64,000 nucleotides of DNA from assembly GCA_963575745.1 (NCBI GenBank), contig CAUYUJ010017881.1, forward strand, positions 134,606 through 198,605, given 5' to 3'. Position numbers and translations under genes: made by a program. Numbering within the stretch: the first letter of the stretch is position 1; each line of letters opens with the position of its first letter. The stretch is from Prorocentrum cordatum. Lineage: Eukaryota; Sar; Dinophyceae; Prorocentrales; Prorocentraceae. The notes below the pieces were generated by a model. That model was given only the letters and a program-made list of their open reading frames with translations. It had not been told where the DNA came from and made no database searches. This document shows, piece after piece, positions 1-10,825 of the stretch.

Positions 1-690
1 ACCATGATTTTTAGGGATTGTCACACGCACCTCTCTGAGGGAGGAGAGCTTAGAGGTGATGAATTGAAGCCGGAGGGTTCCGTTCGCAATTGTCTGGCCG
101 TGGCGCTTGCGACATTCTCAAGATTCTTAGATCTCACGCACCCATCGCACAGCTCCTGACGTCAGGGTCCCAAAACACACAGGATGTCCAATAGTTTTAC
201 AACAACACTTCAAGATCACAATTTATGTCAACGATTTTGGGCTCGGTTATAGCAGTTTCGCATGAGACAGTTCCTCAATATTGAAGCCTGGCGTATTCAA
301 AGTTGTTTTCATATTCTCCAAGTGCAAGTTTCGTTCGAGACATCTTCCCTCTTCCCAAAGTTGACTTTCGAGCTGGTTTCAACTGCAACCGCTCGGTATG
401 GAACCCCCTCAGACACACTCATCGCAAGGTGTGGCAATCCCACCTGCACCCGACTGCGATCCAGCTATTGCACCTCATTCCCAACAGTCATCTGGTGAAC
501 GTTATTGTCCTCCGCTTCTCTTTCTGTTGCTTCTCCAAGTCCTCATTCCTCCTCCTCCTCGGATCCGACTTTATGTTCCTCGTCTTGTCCATCGTCTGCA
601 ATGCATGCGTGCTGCACGTCTTTTTGTTTGAGCCTGGGCACCAACGTGCCATTTGTTCAAAGATGTGTACCTAGCTATACAGAGTGCAAT
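1..690. other. Left-edge sequence, no recognised gene
   Basis: Mixed-composition DNA with short overlapping reading frames on the plus strand. None shows a recognisable motif, a splice-bounded exon or strong third-position GC bias. It shares no repeat that I recognised with the rest of the window. It could be intergenic or intronic. Confidence 0.4.
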
Positions 691-694
691 ATAG

Positions 695-760
695 ATGTGT
701 ATATATATATATATACATGTATATGTATACACACACGTATATGCATTCCTACTCACATAG
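695..760. repeat. TA/CA microsatellite
   Basis: A run of alternating TA steps passes into TGTATA and CACACG steps. It borders the CCAAGACGGCC-type repeat DNA on its right. The second copy of that repeat DNA also ends in a TA microsatellite near 33.2 kb, so the association may be a property of the repeat family. Confidence 0.8.
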
Positions 761-934
761 ACTTTGATACGGCCAGGGACCCCGGAAAAGGCCCACCACC
801 CCGCCCCCCCGAACGAATTTGGGACTTTTCGTGCTGGCCAGACGCCCTCCCTGGCACCGGGGGGCGGTCTAGCAATCCCTGCCAAGGCGTGCACACAGGC
901 GGGTGGCAGTCCCAAGACGGTCGGCGCAAGGCCC

Positions 935-1790
935 ATGAGACGCCCAAGGCGGTCGAAGATGGTTTCACGTTACTCTTGACACCCGCCAGGCTCCCGAAGA
1001 CGGCTCGAATGCCACCCCCACGAGGCGTTCGACCCCAATATATTGTTTTTCGTTTGATGTTCGGATGCTCGCTCACTCGGGCCTCCAAGCGTCCGAGAAC
1101 GCTGGAGAACCATTGAAGTCCGCTCCGAGACGGCGCAAGTGGGCCTCCAAAGACCCCAACACGGTCACATGAAGGCCCAAGACGGCCGCCTAATTGCCCA
1201 CAGGCGGCCCCATGATTGGCCCCAAATGACTGCAAAATAACCGGCACAAGGCCCAAGAGACTCCCAAAACGATCGAAGATGGCGTCAAGCGGCCAAGACC
1301 ACCGCTGGACGCCCGAAGACGGCCCGACTGGAAGAGGCGCTCGAAACTTGGGAAAACATGGACGGTTCATTGTTTTTCGTATGATTTTCGGGTACTCGCT
1401 CACTCGGGCCTCCAAGCGTCCGAGAACGTTGGAAAGGTACTGGAAAGCGCTCCAAGACGAGCCAAACGCGCTTCTTGTCACCCCAACGCGGTCACATGAA
1501 GGCCCAAGATGGCCTCCAAACTGCCCACAGGCGGCCCCATGATTGGCCCCAAATGACTGCAAAATACAGAGAAAGGCAAGAGACTCCCAAAACGATCGAA
1601 GATGGCATCAAGCGGCCCAGACCCCCGCTGGACGCCCGAACACGGCCCGAATGTTATTTGGAAGAGGCGCTCGAAATTAGGAAAAACATTGATTTCTCAA
1701 TGGCTTTTAAATGTTCGGATGCTCGTTCATTCAGGCTTCCAAGCGTCCGAGATCGCTGGAAAAACACCGAAAACCGCTCCAAGACAAGAC
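935..1790 (+). repeat. 327-bp tandem repeat array
   Basis: Successive units are recognised by the phrase GCTCACTCGG followed by TCCAAGCGTCCGAGA, at 1071, 1398 and (diverged) 1725, giving a 327-bp period. Each unit also carries CCCCATGATTGGCCC and CCCAAAACGATCGAAGATGG. A partial unit precedes the first complete one. The same unit, at a 338-bp period, forms a second array at 31.6-32.6 kb. 327 is divisible by three, so the reading frame stays open through it, but nothing suggests a protein. Confidence 0.85.
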
Positions 1791-1879
1791 AGACGGGCTT
1801 CCTGACAGCCCAAGAGGGCCCCATGAGGGCGCCAGACGGCCCCCAAATTGCTCACGGGCGGCCTCACGACGGCCCCAAA

Positions 1880-2320
1880 TTGTCTTTAAGACAACTTCCC
1901 CAATAATGCAACACGTGATCTGGAACCACGACTCCCGGTATGGTGGCTCGAGGACCATTGGTCGCCGAAAGGCGCCACGGCCGCCTCCAGAGGCTCTCAA
2001 GGAGCCCTAACAACGCTTCCGCGAAGCTCTCCAGAGATTCGCCACGAAGGAGCTTCCGCGAACGAATCAGAAGAGGACGAAGAAGCCATCGTGTGCCAAT
2101 TCACTCGAGAATGAGGAGAAAATGCACGGAGACAAAAATAAGGGAAGGAACAAGAAAAACAATGTATCCACGGTGAAGGTGACATCGGCCACCAGAAACG
2201 ATTTCTGTCTTGGCCGGCTTACCTCTCTCAGTTTGCCTGCACCGTCTTTTTATCGGACCAAGGTGCATGGCGCGCGAAGCGCCAATGCAGTTTTGTAGAC
2301 ATTTTATATATACATACATA
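1880..2320 (+). repeat. Dispersed block flanking the 327-bp array
   Basis: This block follows the tandem array here and again at 32.75-33.18 kb, with the same order of landmarks (ACACGTGATCTGGAACCACG, GCCGAAAGGCGCCACGGCC, ACCAGAAACGATTTCTGTCTT). It runs into a short TATATACATACA tract. The array plus block is therefore one composite repeat present twice in the window. It encodes no recognisable protein. Confidence 0.8.
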
Positions 2321-2399
2321 CACACTTGGCACGAGTGGGAGGGGGGGGGGGGCTGGACCCGGCCCTGACAGCGCATGGGAAGACTGGGCGGCCCGGGCC

Positions 2400-3780
2400 C
2401 TGCCAAGAGAGGTCCAGAGGCCGCCCAGACGGCTCTAGGGATGTCCAAGACGCCTACAGAGCGCTCCAAGAGGCCCCAGGTGGACCTCAAGAAGGGCCTG
2501 GAGACTCCCTAGATGCCTCCAGAACTTTCCTTTCCCAGGCTCTCCTCGAGAAGACGTCGTGAGGCCAAGCTTGTGTTTGTGGCCGCACACGCCTTTCAGG
2601 AAAAGGAAGCCAGGAAGGATAGGGGACGCCCAACCGAGCGCTCCAAGAATTCCAGGTGGACCATAAGAAGGGCCTGGAGTAAGGTCGGGCATGTTCCTCT
2701 ACAGGCGGTTTTTGGCAGAAACACTAAGAATCGTCATACCAGATTCTAACATTTCCAGAAATAGCCAAAACAAATCGTCCCCCGATGTTTGTTCTAATAT
2801 TTTTGAATGTTCCTCCTGTAGAGGGACATGCCCGACTAAAGCTTGGAGGCTCCCTAGATGCTTCCGGGACTTTCCCAGACGCTCCTCGAGAAGACGTCGG
2901 GAGACCAAATTTGGGCAATTCCCGATGGAAAACACATATTTTCAGCAACCGCGCGCTTGAGGTTTCCACTGCGTCTACGACGGCGCCCGAGGTACTCCAT
3001 GGAGGCCACTGACGGCCCACCAACCCCCCAGGACGGCCCAAGACGACCCCACGAGGGCTCCCCAGACGGCCTTGGCGGCCCTCCGAAGGAGGCACAGAGA
3101 TTTCCTAGCGGCGTCCTGAGGCCGTCCAGAACGCCCAAGGGACGTTCAACATCCCCACAGCGCTCCAAGAGGCCCCATGTGGACCTCAAGTAGGACCTGG
3201 AGGCTTCCGAGACGCATCCGGAGCCTCCCCTGACGCGCCCCGAGAAGACGTCGGGAGACGAACATTGGGCTATCCCCGACGGAAAACCTACGTTTTCAGC
3301 AATCGCGCGTTCGGGCTCTCCACTGAGTGTACGATTGCGCACGAGGCGCTCCAAGGATCACCACGACGGCCCAAAGAGCCCCCAAGATGGCCCAAAACGA
3401 CCCCAACAGGCCGCCTCAGACAGCGTGGGAGGCCCCATGGAGGAGGTACGGAGCGTGCCAAGAGGGGCCTTGAGGCCGTCCAGACCACACAATGAATGTC
3501 CAAGACACCCACAGAGTATTCCAAGACGCCTTATATGAACCTCAAGTAGACCCTGTAGGCTCCGAAAACGCCTCCAGAGATTCCCGACGGCGAACACATT
3601 TTCAGCAACCACGCGTTGGGGCTCACCACTGCGGCTACGGCGGCGCAGGACGCGCTCCAAGGAGCCCCACGACAGCACACGAACCACCCAAGACAGCCCA
3701 AGTCGTCCCCAAGAGGACTCCCCAGACGGCCCCAGACGCCCGCCAACATAGCCCAAGATGCTCCTCAGAGGCCCCAGGGA
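2400..3780 (+). repeat. Tandem array of ~306-354 bp units
   Basis: Units are marked by TTTTCAGCAACC at 2939, 3293 and 3599 and by CTCGAGAAGACGTCG upstream of each. Spacing is 354 then 306 bp. The units are built from degenerate CAAGACGGCCC words. One unit is interrupted by the inverted-repeat element at 2680-2840. Confidence 0.75.
2680..2840. mobile_element. MITE-like inverted-repeat element, family A copy 1
   Basis: The left end (GTCGGGCATGTTCCTCTACA, from 2684) is mirrored at the right end by TGTAGAGGGACATGCCCGAC. The terminal inverted repeats are about 22 bp and nearly perfect, enclosing ~160 bp with no open frame. The interrupted host sequence can be inferred from the neighbouring repeat unit at about 2485-2510 (AAGAAGGGCCTGGAG followed by CTCCCTAGATG). 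GCCTGGAG on the left and GCTTGGAG on the right look like a target-site duplication with one mismatch. A second copy with the same termini lies at 43180-43344. A non-autonomous DNA transposon is inferred; the transposase family is unknown. Confidence 0.7.
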
Positions 3781-3789
3781 GAGGCTCGC

Positions 3790-4060
3790 GGGCGGCGACG
3801 CCGTGAGGTGGCTCCGGGGAGACCCTCAAATTGCGGTTGCACCTTGGGGCTCTTGCTTTGCTCATCAGGGAATGGGCCTCTGTGTCGGTTCGGTCGGCTT
3901 GTGGCCGCCCCGTCGCTGCCCGTCGCCGCCGCCCGCCGCCGCACCATCTCGGTCACGGTTTCGATTGCGCGGGGCTCGCAACATGGATTGTGCGGCAGTC
4001 TGGCCGGCTTGCGGCCGACCGTCGCCGTCGTCCGTCGCCGCACCAATTTGGTCACGATTC
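3790..4060. other. GC-rich spacer, no recognised gene
   Basis: CCG/GTC-rich sequence with two similar phrases ending CCGTCGCCG...GCACCA. No coding signal was recognised. Confidence 0.4.
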
Positions 4061-4375
4061 TGCACCACAGAGCTTACGCCACCCAGATTGCATCACATAG
4101 TTTAGACCACACATGTTGCACTTATTCCCCATCACAACTACATCACATAGTTTAGACCATACATGCTGCACCACACGGTTCACACCACGTAGCTTACACC
4201 TCAGTAGTTGTACCACACGGCTTGCATCACGCAACTCAAACCACGCAGGTCACACCGCATGTATTGTACCACGTAAGACTGCACCACCTAGCTTACACCA
4301 CATAGATCGCACTGCATGGGTTCCACCGCGTGTATGGCACCACATAGCCCGCACCACATAGATGAACACGTTAAC
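4060..4375 (+). repeat. CACCACATAG minisatellite
   Basis: A degenerate 14-16 bp word, GCACCACATAGATTG and variants, is repeated about twenty times. Shorter tracts of the same word occur at 6978-7020, 8535-8640 and 22310-22445. In the macrosatellite this tract forms the head of each unit. Confidence 0.85.
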
Positions 4376-4429
4376 CCCTACCAGATGTTACTCCTCTTTT
4401 CAAGAAGTTTGATTTTGCCCCCATCACCA

Positions 4430-5650
4430 CCCTGGGGTTATCCGCCACGCGTTTCGATTGGAAATTCACATATGATCGTGGCCCTTCGTTCATGTTCCCT
4501 TGAGTTCATACCATCCCAGGCCAGCCGGTATCGACCCACCCGCCGTCCTCTGCAACAGAAATGTATATATGCGCGCACACTCTTGTATCACAACTCATAA
4601 GTTTTCAAGAACCCCTTGCAACAATTGGGACGAAGTTCACACGCGCGCGTCGCCGCGCGCGCATGCCGGAATTCCTCAAAAGCCTGCGGTGTTGGAAGGA
4701 TGTCAAAATCGAGTATCCAAACAAAAACGCTCAGACAAACATGGTTTCGAAACACTGATTTTCAATAAAAACATGCGCGCGCTCTTACGTATTCTTGAGG
4801 AAACCATTGGTTTTTCAAGATTTTGAGAAAGTGCTACCAAACAGGCTTCGCGCGCGCATGTCGAAATCGTTCGAACGCCTTTGCGCGCGTGTCGTCTCGA
4901 GAATCCTCTGCAACAGATGAGACGAAGTGCACGCGCGCGCGTCGTCGCGCGCGCATGCCGAAATCCTTCAACAACCTTCGGTTTCGGACGGGTCTCATAA
5001 TTGAGTGTCCAAACAACATACAAAACACAGGGTTTCGCAACACGGATGTTCAACAAAAGCGTGCGCGCGCATTGCTGCGAATTCTTAAGAAAACCACGCG
5101 TTGTTCAAAATGTGCACAAAATGCTACCAATCGGTTTCGCGCGCGCGTGTCGACATCGTTCGAACGCCCTTGCGCGCGTACTGGGGTGGCACGACCCATG
5201 TCAAACAATACCATGCGAGCCACTCTCGCGCGTCTGCCGCGCGCGCATCTCGAATTCTGTCCAAAACCTTCACCATCGTCGTCGGCGTGATTGGCATCGG
5301 CGCCGTCACTGGCCGTGCGGTCGTCGCTGCCAGCATCGTCACCAACATCGCTACTATCATCATCATCGTGCCTACCGTTGTCGACGTTGCCCCGATACCG
5401 CGCCCGCCCAAGTCGCCGACTCGCACTCAAGTGCCCGCTGGGATATGCCGAGCGGTCAGCACCACCGCGGCCGCGTCGGTACGCTGGCCGCTGCGCGCGC
5501 GTATGCGCGGGCTGGCGCGGCCGCAGAGATGCACCAGCCAACGCCAAGCACTCATCGCAATCGCCGCCGCATGAGGTTTGCAAACCAAGTTGCGGGTGGG
5601 TGGGTGGGATGTTTGCGCGGGCAGTGGGGTGGACAATGTACTGCGAACAG
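4430..5650 (+). repeat. Macrosatellite unit A
   Basis: The unit begins with GAAATTCACATATGAT and CATACCATCCCAGGCCAGCC. Two ~290-bp subunits follow, each with a CG-alternating block (at about 4640 and 4932). A GTC/ATC-rich zone comes next, then the terminal phrase AAGTTGCGGGTGG at 5587. The alternating purine-pyrimidine blocks could adopt Z-DNA. Two further units follow (B and C). Confidence 0.8.
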
Positions 5651-6970
5651 AAATTCATTCTCTGGGAGGCCGGTATCGACCCCCCGCCATCCTCTGCAAC
5701 AAAAATATTATGCGCGCGCAGTCGTTGATCAAAAATCGTAAGTTTGCAAGAATCCCTTGCAAAAAAGTGACGAAGAGCGTGCGCGCGTCGTCGCGCGCGC
5801 GCGCATGCCGAAATCCTTCAAAAACCTTCGGTTTGGGAAGGATGCATCGAGTTCCCCAAAACATGCAAAACCCATGGTTTCGCGACTTCGCGCGCGCATG
5901 TCGAAATCGTTCGAAGGCCTGTGCGCGCGGGCCGTCGCGAGAATCCTCTGCGAAAAAAAGGGACGAAGTGCACGCGCGCGCGTCGTCGCGCGCGCATGCC
6001 GAAATCCTTCACAAACCTTCGGTTTCGGACGGGGTTCGAAATCGAGTGTGCAAAGAACATTTTAAACAATGATTTCGCAACGCGGATTTACAACAAAGCG
6101 TGCGCGCGCGTTCTTGCGTCGTCGTCGTCGTCGCCGTCCTCCCTCCTCCTTCGTTGTCGTCGTTGTCGACGCCGTCGTCGTCCTCAGTCTTTCCTCGTCG
6201 TCGTTGTCGTCGTCATCCTCTTTTGCGTGGTCGTCATTTCCGTCGTCGTTGTCGCCGTGGTGGTCCTTCCTTCTCCCTCGTCGTCGTCGTCGTCGTCCGT
6301 CGTCGGCGTTTCGTCGTCGTCCTTTTTGTTTCGCCGCCGTCGTCGTCGCCCTCGTCGTCGTCGTCTTCGTTGGCGACGTCGTCTTTGTTGTCGTCGTCGT
6401 CGTCTTCCCTCCTCCCTCGTCGTCGTCGTCGTCGGCGTCGCCGTCCTCCCTCCTTCTTCGTCGTTCGCGTTGTCGCCGTCCTCTCTCCTCCCTCGTCGTT
6501 GTCGTCGTTGTCGCCGTCGTCATCCTCCTTCCTCCCTCGTCGTCGTCGTCTTCGTTGGCGACGTCGTCTTTGTCGTCGTCGGCGTCGTCGTTTTCGTCGG
6601 CGTCGTCGTCGTCGTTCTCGTCGTCTTCGTCGTCGGTTTCGTCGTCGCCGTCGTCGTCGTCGGCGTCGTCATCGTCGTCATCGTCGTCGTCGTCGGCGTC
6701 GTCGTCGTCGAAGTCGTCATCGTCGGTGTCGCCGTCGTCGTCGTCGTCGTTGTTGTCGTCGTCGTCGAAGTCGTCGGAGACGCCGTCGGTGTCGTCGTAG
6801 TCGTCGTCGGCGTCGTCGTCGTCGTTGTCGTCGTCGTCGTCGGCGTCGCTGTCTTCGCCAAGTGCCATTTGGTACCCACCATCACGGTCTTAAGAAGTCT
6901 TGCGACCAAGTTGCGGGTGGAAGGGTGCGATGCTTGCACGAGCAGTGGACAGGACAGCTTGAAGACAGTC
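5651..6970 (+). repeat. Macrosatellite unit B with expanded GTC zone
   Basis: Same order of landmarks as unit A: GCCGGTATCGACCC at 5670, CG-alternating blocks at about 5780 and 5972, a GTC-rich zone and the terminal AAGTTGCGGGTGG at 6908. The triplet zone is expanded to about 740 bp. The terminal phrases of units A and B are 1321 bp apart. Confidence 0.8.
6115..6855. repeat. GTC/GAC trinucleotide tract
   Basis: About 740 bp of near-uninterrupted GTCGTC with TCC and GTT variants. All frames read as low-complexity serine, valine, arginine or aspartate polymers. No gene is inferred. Confidence 0.9.
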
Positions 6971-6974
6971 AATG

Positions 6975-8520
6975 TGAATTGCACCACATAGCTTGCACCA
7001 CATTGCACACACCACAGAAACTAGACTCTACCCCCCCCCCTCACCCCGGGATTATCGGTCCCCCTCTTCGTATTGCAATTTACATATGATTTTGCCCCGC
7101 CGTCCATTCGAAATATGAGTTCGTACCATCCCAGGCAGGCCGGTATCGACCCCCCCCCCGTCTGGGGGGCCTTGAGACGGGGATCAATGCAAACGGGGGT
7201 CAGCCAGGGCATCAGATCCTGCAGGATCCTGCGAAGACGTCCTCTGGCTGACCCGGGTTAGCGAGCAGCTCGTGGCCGCGAGGCGGCCGCGCATTTTGGC
7301 TGACCCGGGTTTGCGAAGACCTGCGGTGCAGTTTTTTTTTGTTCTTGCATTGCAGTTTTTGGTTTCCTGCTGACCCGGGTCTGGATTGACCCGGGTCAGA
7401 ACATCCCTGACGCCGTCATCTTCTGCAACAAATACTATGCGCGCGCATTCGTTGATCAAGAACCATAAGTTCTCAATAATTCCTTGTAAAAGCGAAGCGA
7501 AATTTACACACGCGCGTCGTCGCGCACATGCCGAAATCCTTCAAAAACCTTTGGGCTCGTAAGGAATTCAAAATCGAGTGCCCAAACAAACGCACAAAAG
7601 CACATGGCATCGCAACACGCATTTTCAACAAAAATGTGCGCGCATTCTTGCGAATTCTTAAGAAAATTTCCACTGGTGATTCATTATTTTGAGAAAGTGC
7701 TACCAAACGGGTTTCGCGCGCTCGCATGTTGAAATCATTCGAACGCCCTTGCGCGCCTGCCGTTTAATGAGACGATATGCACGCGCGCTCGTCGTCGCGC
7801 GCGCATGCCGGAATCCGTCTTAAACCTTTGCGTAGCGATTTCAAAACCGAGTGTCCGAAACACATACGAAACAGAGGTTTGTCAATATCAGTTTGCCCAA
7901 AGCGTGCGTTCGCGCTCTTGCGAATTCTTGAGAACACCACCGTTTTGTTAATCAGTTTCATGGACTTCTGCCAAGCGGGCCTTTGGCTCCGCATGCCGAC
8001 ATCATTCGCACGCCCTTGCGCGCGTGTTGGGGGGGGCACGAAACGTGCCAAAGAAAACCATGCGGGCCACTCGCGCGTCGGCCGCGCGCGCATGTCGAAT
8101 TCTTTCCGAAACTGTCATCGCCGATGCGAGGACGCCGTCATCGTCGTCGGCGCGATCAGCATCGGCGCCCGCGCTGTCCGCGCCGTCGTCGTTGTCGACA
8201 TCGTCACCAGCGTCGCTACTATCATCATCGTGTCTACCGTTGTCGACGTTGCCATGATAGCGCGCCCACCCAGGTCGCCGGCTCGCACTCAAGTGCCCGC
8301 TGGGATGGGCCTGGCGGTCAGCGCCACCACGGCCGCGTCGGTCGCGCCAAACTAGCTGACCGCTGCGCGCGCGTGCTTGGGTTGGCGCGGCCGCATAGAT
8401 GGACCGACCAACATCAACCACTCATCGCAATCGCCGCCGCATGTCGGTTTGCAAACCAAGTTGCGGGTGGGTGGGTGGGTTGGATGATTGCGCGAGCAGT
8501 GGAGGTGGTCAAGCGCGGTG
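6975..8520 (+). repeat. Macrosatellite unit C
   Basis: The unit starts with a short CACCACATAG tract and TTTACATATGATTTTG. CG-alternating blocks lie at about 7510 and 7785, then a triplet-rich zone, then the terminal AAGTTGCGGGTGG at 8458. It is 1550 bp from the equivalent point in unit B. It contains the extra palindrome-rich insert described at 7190-7410. Unit C resembles unit A more than unit B in the triplet zone, because unit B is expanded there. Confidence 0.75.
7190..7410. repeat. Cluster of GACCCGGG words and hairpins
   Basis: GGGTCAGCCAG at about 7200 pairs with CTGGCTGACCC at about 7255, with GATCCTGCAGGATC between them. CTGACCCGGGT then recurs three more times up to 7405. Related GGGTCAGCCAG...GATCTTGCAGGATC sequence occurs downstream of both tandem genes (about 14350 and 21860). 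A dispersed palindromic repeat is likely. Confidence 0.6.
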
Positions 8521-8534
8521 CAGGTTAATTAGTC

Positions 8535-8640
8535 ACTTGCGCAACACCTGATGCACCACATTGTTTGCACCACGCAGATTGCGCCACATAGCTTCCACCA
8601 CATAGGTTGCGCCACATAGATTGCATCACCTAAGATGCTA
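8535..8640 (+). repeat. CACCACATAG minisatellite, short tract
   Basis: Six to seven degenerate copies of the same 14-16 bp word seen at 4060-4375. It closes macrosatellite unit C. Confidence 0.75.
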
Positions 8641-8759
8641 GAGGGCAGCGTTTCGGGTCAACGTTGTATACCATGTGCATGTAAATAGTTTTGACTACAA
8701 TAAATGTGTATATTAGCACATGCTATAATCATATATGCATTTATGCATATACATAGCCA

Positions 8760-8885
8760 TGTGTATACATGTATGTGTGTATGTACGTATGTATGTATGC
8801 GTGTATGCATGCATGCATCCGTGCATGCATGCACGCATGTATGAATGTATGCATGCATGGATGTATGTATGCACACATACGTCAT
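8760..8885. repeat. GTAT/GCAT microsatellite
   Basis: An alternating purine-pyrimidine tract of GTATGTATGCATGCATGC-type steps. Reading frames through it (Met-Tyr-Val-Cys polymers and their complement) are artefacts. Confidence 0.85.
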
Positions 8886-8889
8886 AGCA

Positions 8890-9870
8890 TATGGGCGAGA
8901 AGGGTTTCGAGGGGGCGTTCCCCCAGGGGTCCAAACGTACACTTCGGCCGGGGAAGGCGGCCGGGCGGCCTTGTCAGACTTTCGGACGGTCCAAGATGAG
9001 CTATTCTATTTTTCATAACGACCCAAGTGTGACCCTAGACGCCCAGGACGTTCCACGAGGGTTCCGAGGCGGCCAGCGAGGGACCCAAGATAGGCCGGCA
9101 TGTCCCCGGAACTTCATTAGAAAAGGCCCCCCAAGCACCCCGAGGACGGTCTCAATTGGCAGAAATCCATACTTGGTGTTTGTATTTGATTGATATTTGC
9201 GCTCCCACATGCCAAGGCTTTCGACAGCCCAAAATGGCTCCAGAGGCGTCCAGGATCCTCCCAAGATGGCTCTCGAGGCATTCAATTCAGCCCCATAGAG
9301 CGCCCAAGAGGGCCCCCAAACTTGTGAGCACCTGGGGGTCTGGGACGGTCGCGGAACTTGTTGCGGGGTATCATTGAGGAGCCTCGCCAGAGCAGCGCGT
9401 GCATAATCTGACAGTTACAGCCTTTTTATAGCCATTTTCGAAGCGGAAAAAAAAGCATCACATTAGTAATCCGACAGTTGCAGCGTTTTTGAAAAGCGTT
9501 TTTGAAACAAATTTATAAGACGAAAACATCGATCGTAATCTGGATTCGTTTGCGCAGGTTCGACTGGTGATTGAGAATGCAAGACGCTCCTACAGAGCAC
9601 AGACGGCCTGTTGTAGACCTGTCGTAGGCCGTTTGGGGCCCAAACGGCCTACGACAGGTCTAAGACGGCCCAAGACGGGCCAAGATAGTCTCCAAGACGG
9701 CCCACAAGGAGCCCAAGATGGCCGTCAACGCGCGCCCCAGAATTGCTCCAAGACAGCCCAATGAGGACCTCGAGAGGCCCCCATAGGCCCCCCAAATACC
9801 CCCAAGAGAATCCAGACGGCATCCAAGAGGCCTTGAAGAGACCCCCATAAGGCTCCCAGGAGCCCCTAAG
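8890..9870 (+). repeat. Degenerate CCAAGACGGCC repeat DNA
   Basis: Short words of 10-12 bp (CCAAGACGGCCC, CCAAGATGGC, CCAAGAGGCC) recur irregularly, mainly at 9040-9330 and 9660-9860. The same words, in this orientation, make up much of 0.9-3.8 kb and 31.6-32.8 kb. An AT-richer interval (9380-9570) separates two blocks. No gene is recognised. Confidence 0.65.
9615..9661. other. Near-perfect 47-bp palindrome
   Basis: A 23-bp arm starting AGACCTGTCGTAGGCCGTTT is followed by a single G and then by its exact reverse complement. All 23 pairs match. A one-base spacer is unusually short for a hairpin and would allow cruciform extrusion. No coding or transposon feature explains it. Confidence 0.9.
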
Positions 9871-10610
9871 GTGCTTCCGACGAGGCCCCAGAGAGGCCGC
9901 TGTCAGGCCTCCTTCAGTGTTCCCCCAGCAGATTCTGCAGCTGCGTCGTCGATGTCGAGGATCGATGCTCGAGGTGTTTTGAAACGCTTCTTATGTCGCG
10001 AGGTCCCGCATCTTCACCCCCGAAGGTCCCGCGGAGGCCTCTGGAGGCCCGAACGGCGCCAAAAGCGTTCGAACCCCCCACGTCCCGATTGCGTCTGAAA
10101 ACAACGTCCCTCGACGCTCGAGGGGAAGACTGAGCAGGCAGGAAGGGGTCTCCCCCTCCGCCGAGGGCCTCCAGAGAAGCCCAGCACGGTCCGTGAGCGC
10201 CTCAAGACAGCGCAAGGTGGCATCACCTTGGCCCACAAGCCTCCGGAGCTGTTCGTGAAGGGGTGTAGCGTGGTCCAGAATCTCAAAGTTTGCAACGCGA
10301 TTGATCTTGCAAAGCAGCCCGTACTCATGCACATGTGCAGTAATCAAACAGGTGTCATTTGACCGACTGGAACTGTGTGGTGTGCAGCAGACTGGGGGCG
10401 TACAGTGTGCCGGATACCCTTGAGGCTCGAGGGTGCTTTTTGTCTCGTGCGAGGTGGCGGCGTTGGTTAAGGAATGTGCCCAGACAGGATTCCCTATTTG
10501 ATTGGATTGTCAGTGACATTTGTGGCCAGGCCCCAGTTCGTGTTGCCCCAGCTTTCAGACCCTGGATTTCTTGTCCAAGCGTTCCCGTTGGGGACGCGGA
10601 GAGGTCAAAC
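9871..10610. other. Sequence upstream of tandem gene copy 1, no recognised gene
   Basis: Moderate-complexity DNA with overlapping frames on both strands, none convincing. It is not shared with the region upstream of copy 2, so the left edge of the duplication lies at its right border (10611). Confidence 0.4.
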
Positions 10611-10825
10611 AACAATGCCCTCGCCATCAGTTCCGTGCGCTCGTTCTTGGCGCAGGGACCGCCGCCGTCGCACCGTGTGCCTCCCGCCCGGGGGGGAGGG
10701 CGGCCTCGCAAAGGCTTGCCGAGTGCTCGGTTTCGGCCGTCTTCCCCAGCTCTTTCGGCACGAGCTGCTTTGTCCTAAGCGACCAGGTGCAGTGCCCGAG
10801 CAAACACCCACAGCGAGATCTCAGG
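10611..10825 (+). promoter_or_regulatory. Conserved leader region of tandem gene copy 1
   Basis: The duplicated segment starts here (ACAATGCCCTCGCCATC) and again at 18704. The leader is nearly identical in both copies up to the ATG. Dinoflagellate mRNAs normally receive a trans-spliced leader. AG dinucleotides in CACCCACAG (ending about 10811) and CTCAG (just before the ATG) are candidate acceptors. No TATA-like element was seen. Promoter content is inferred only from conservation. Confidence 0.35.

Noticed and set aside
6062-7089. Long frames on both strands (up to 356 codons)
   Set aside because: They read the GTC/GAC microsatellite as Val/Ser/Arg or Asp polymers, with no unique protein sequence beyond it.
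7292-7301. CATTTTGGCT, resembling the 3' half of the dinoflagellate spliced-leader sequence
   Set aside because: Only ten bases match and it is followed by GACCCGGG, not CAAG. The same GGCTGACCCGGG word is repeated nearby, so the match is better explained by that repeat.
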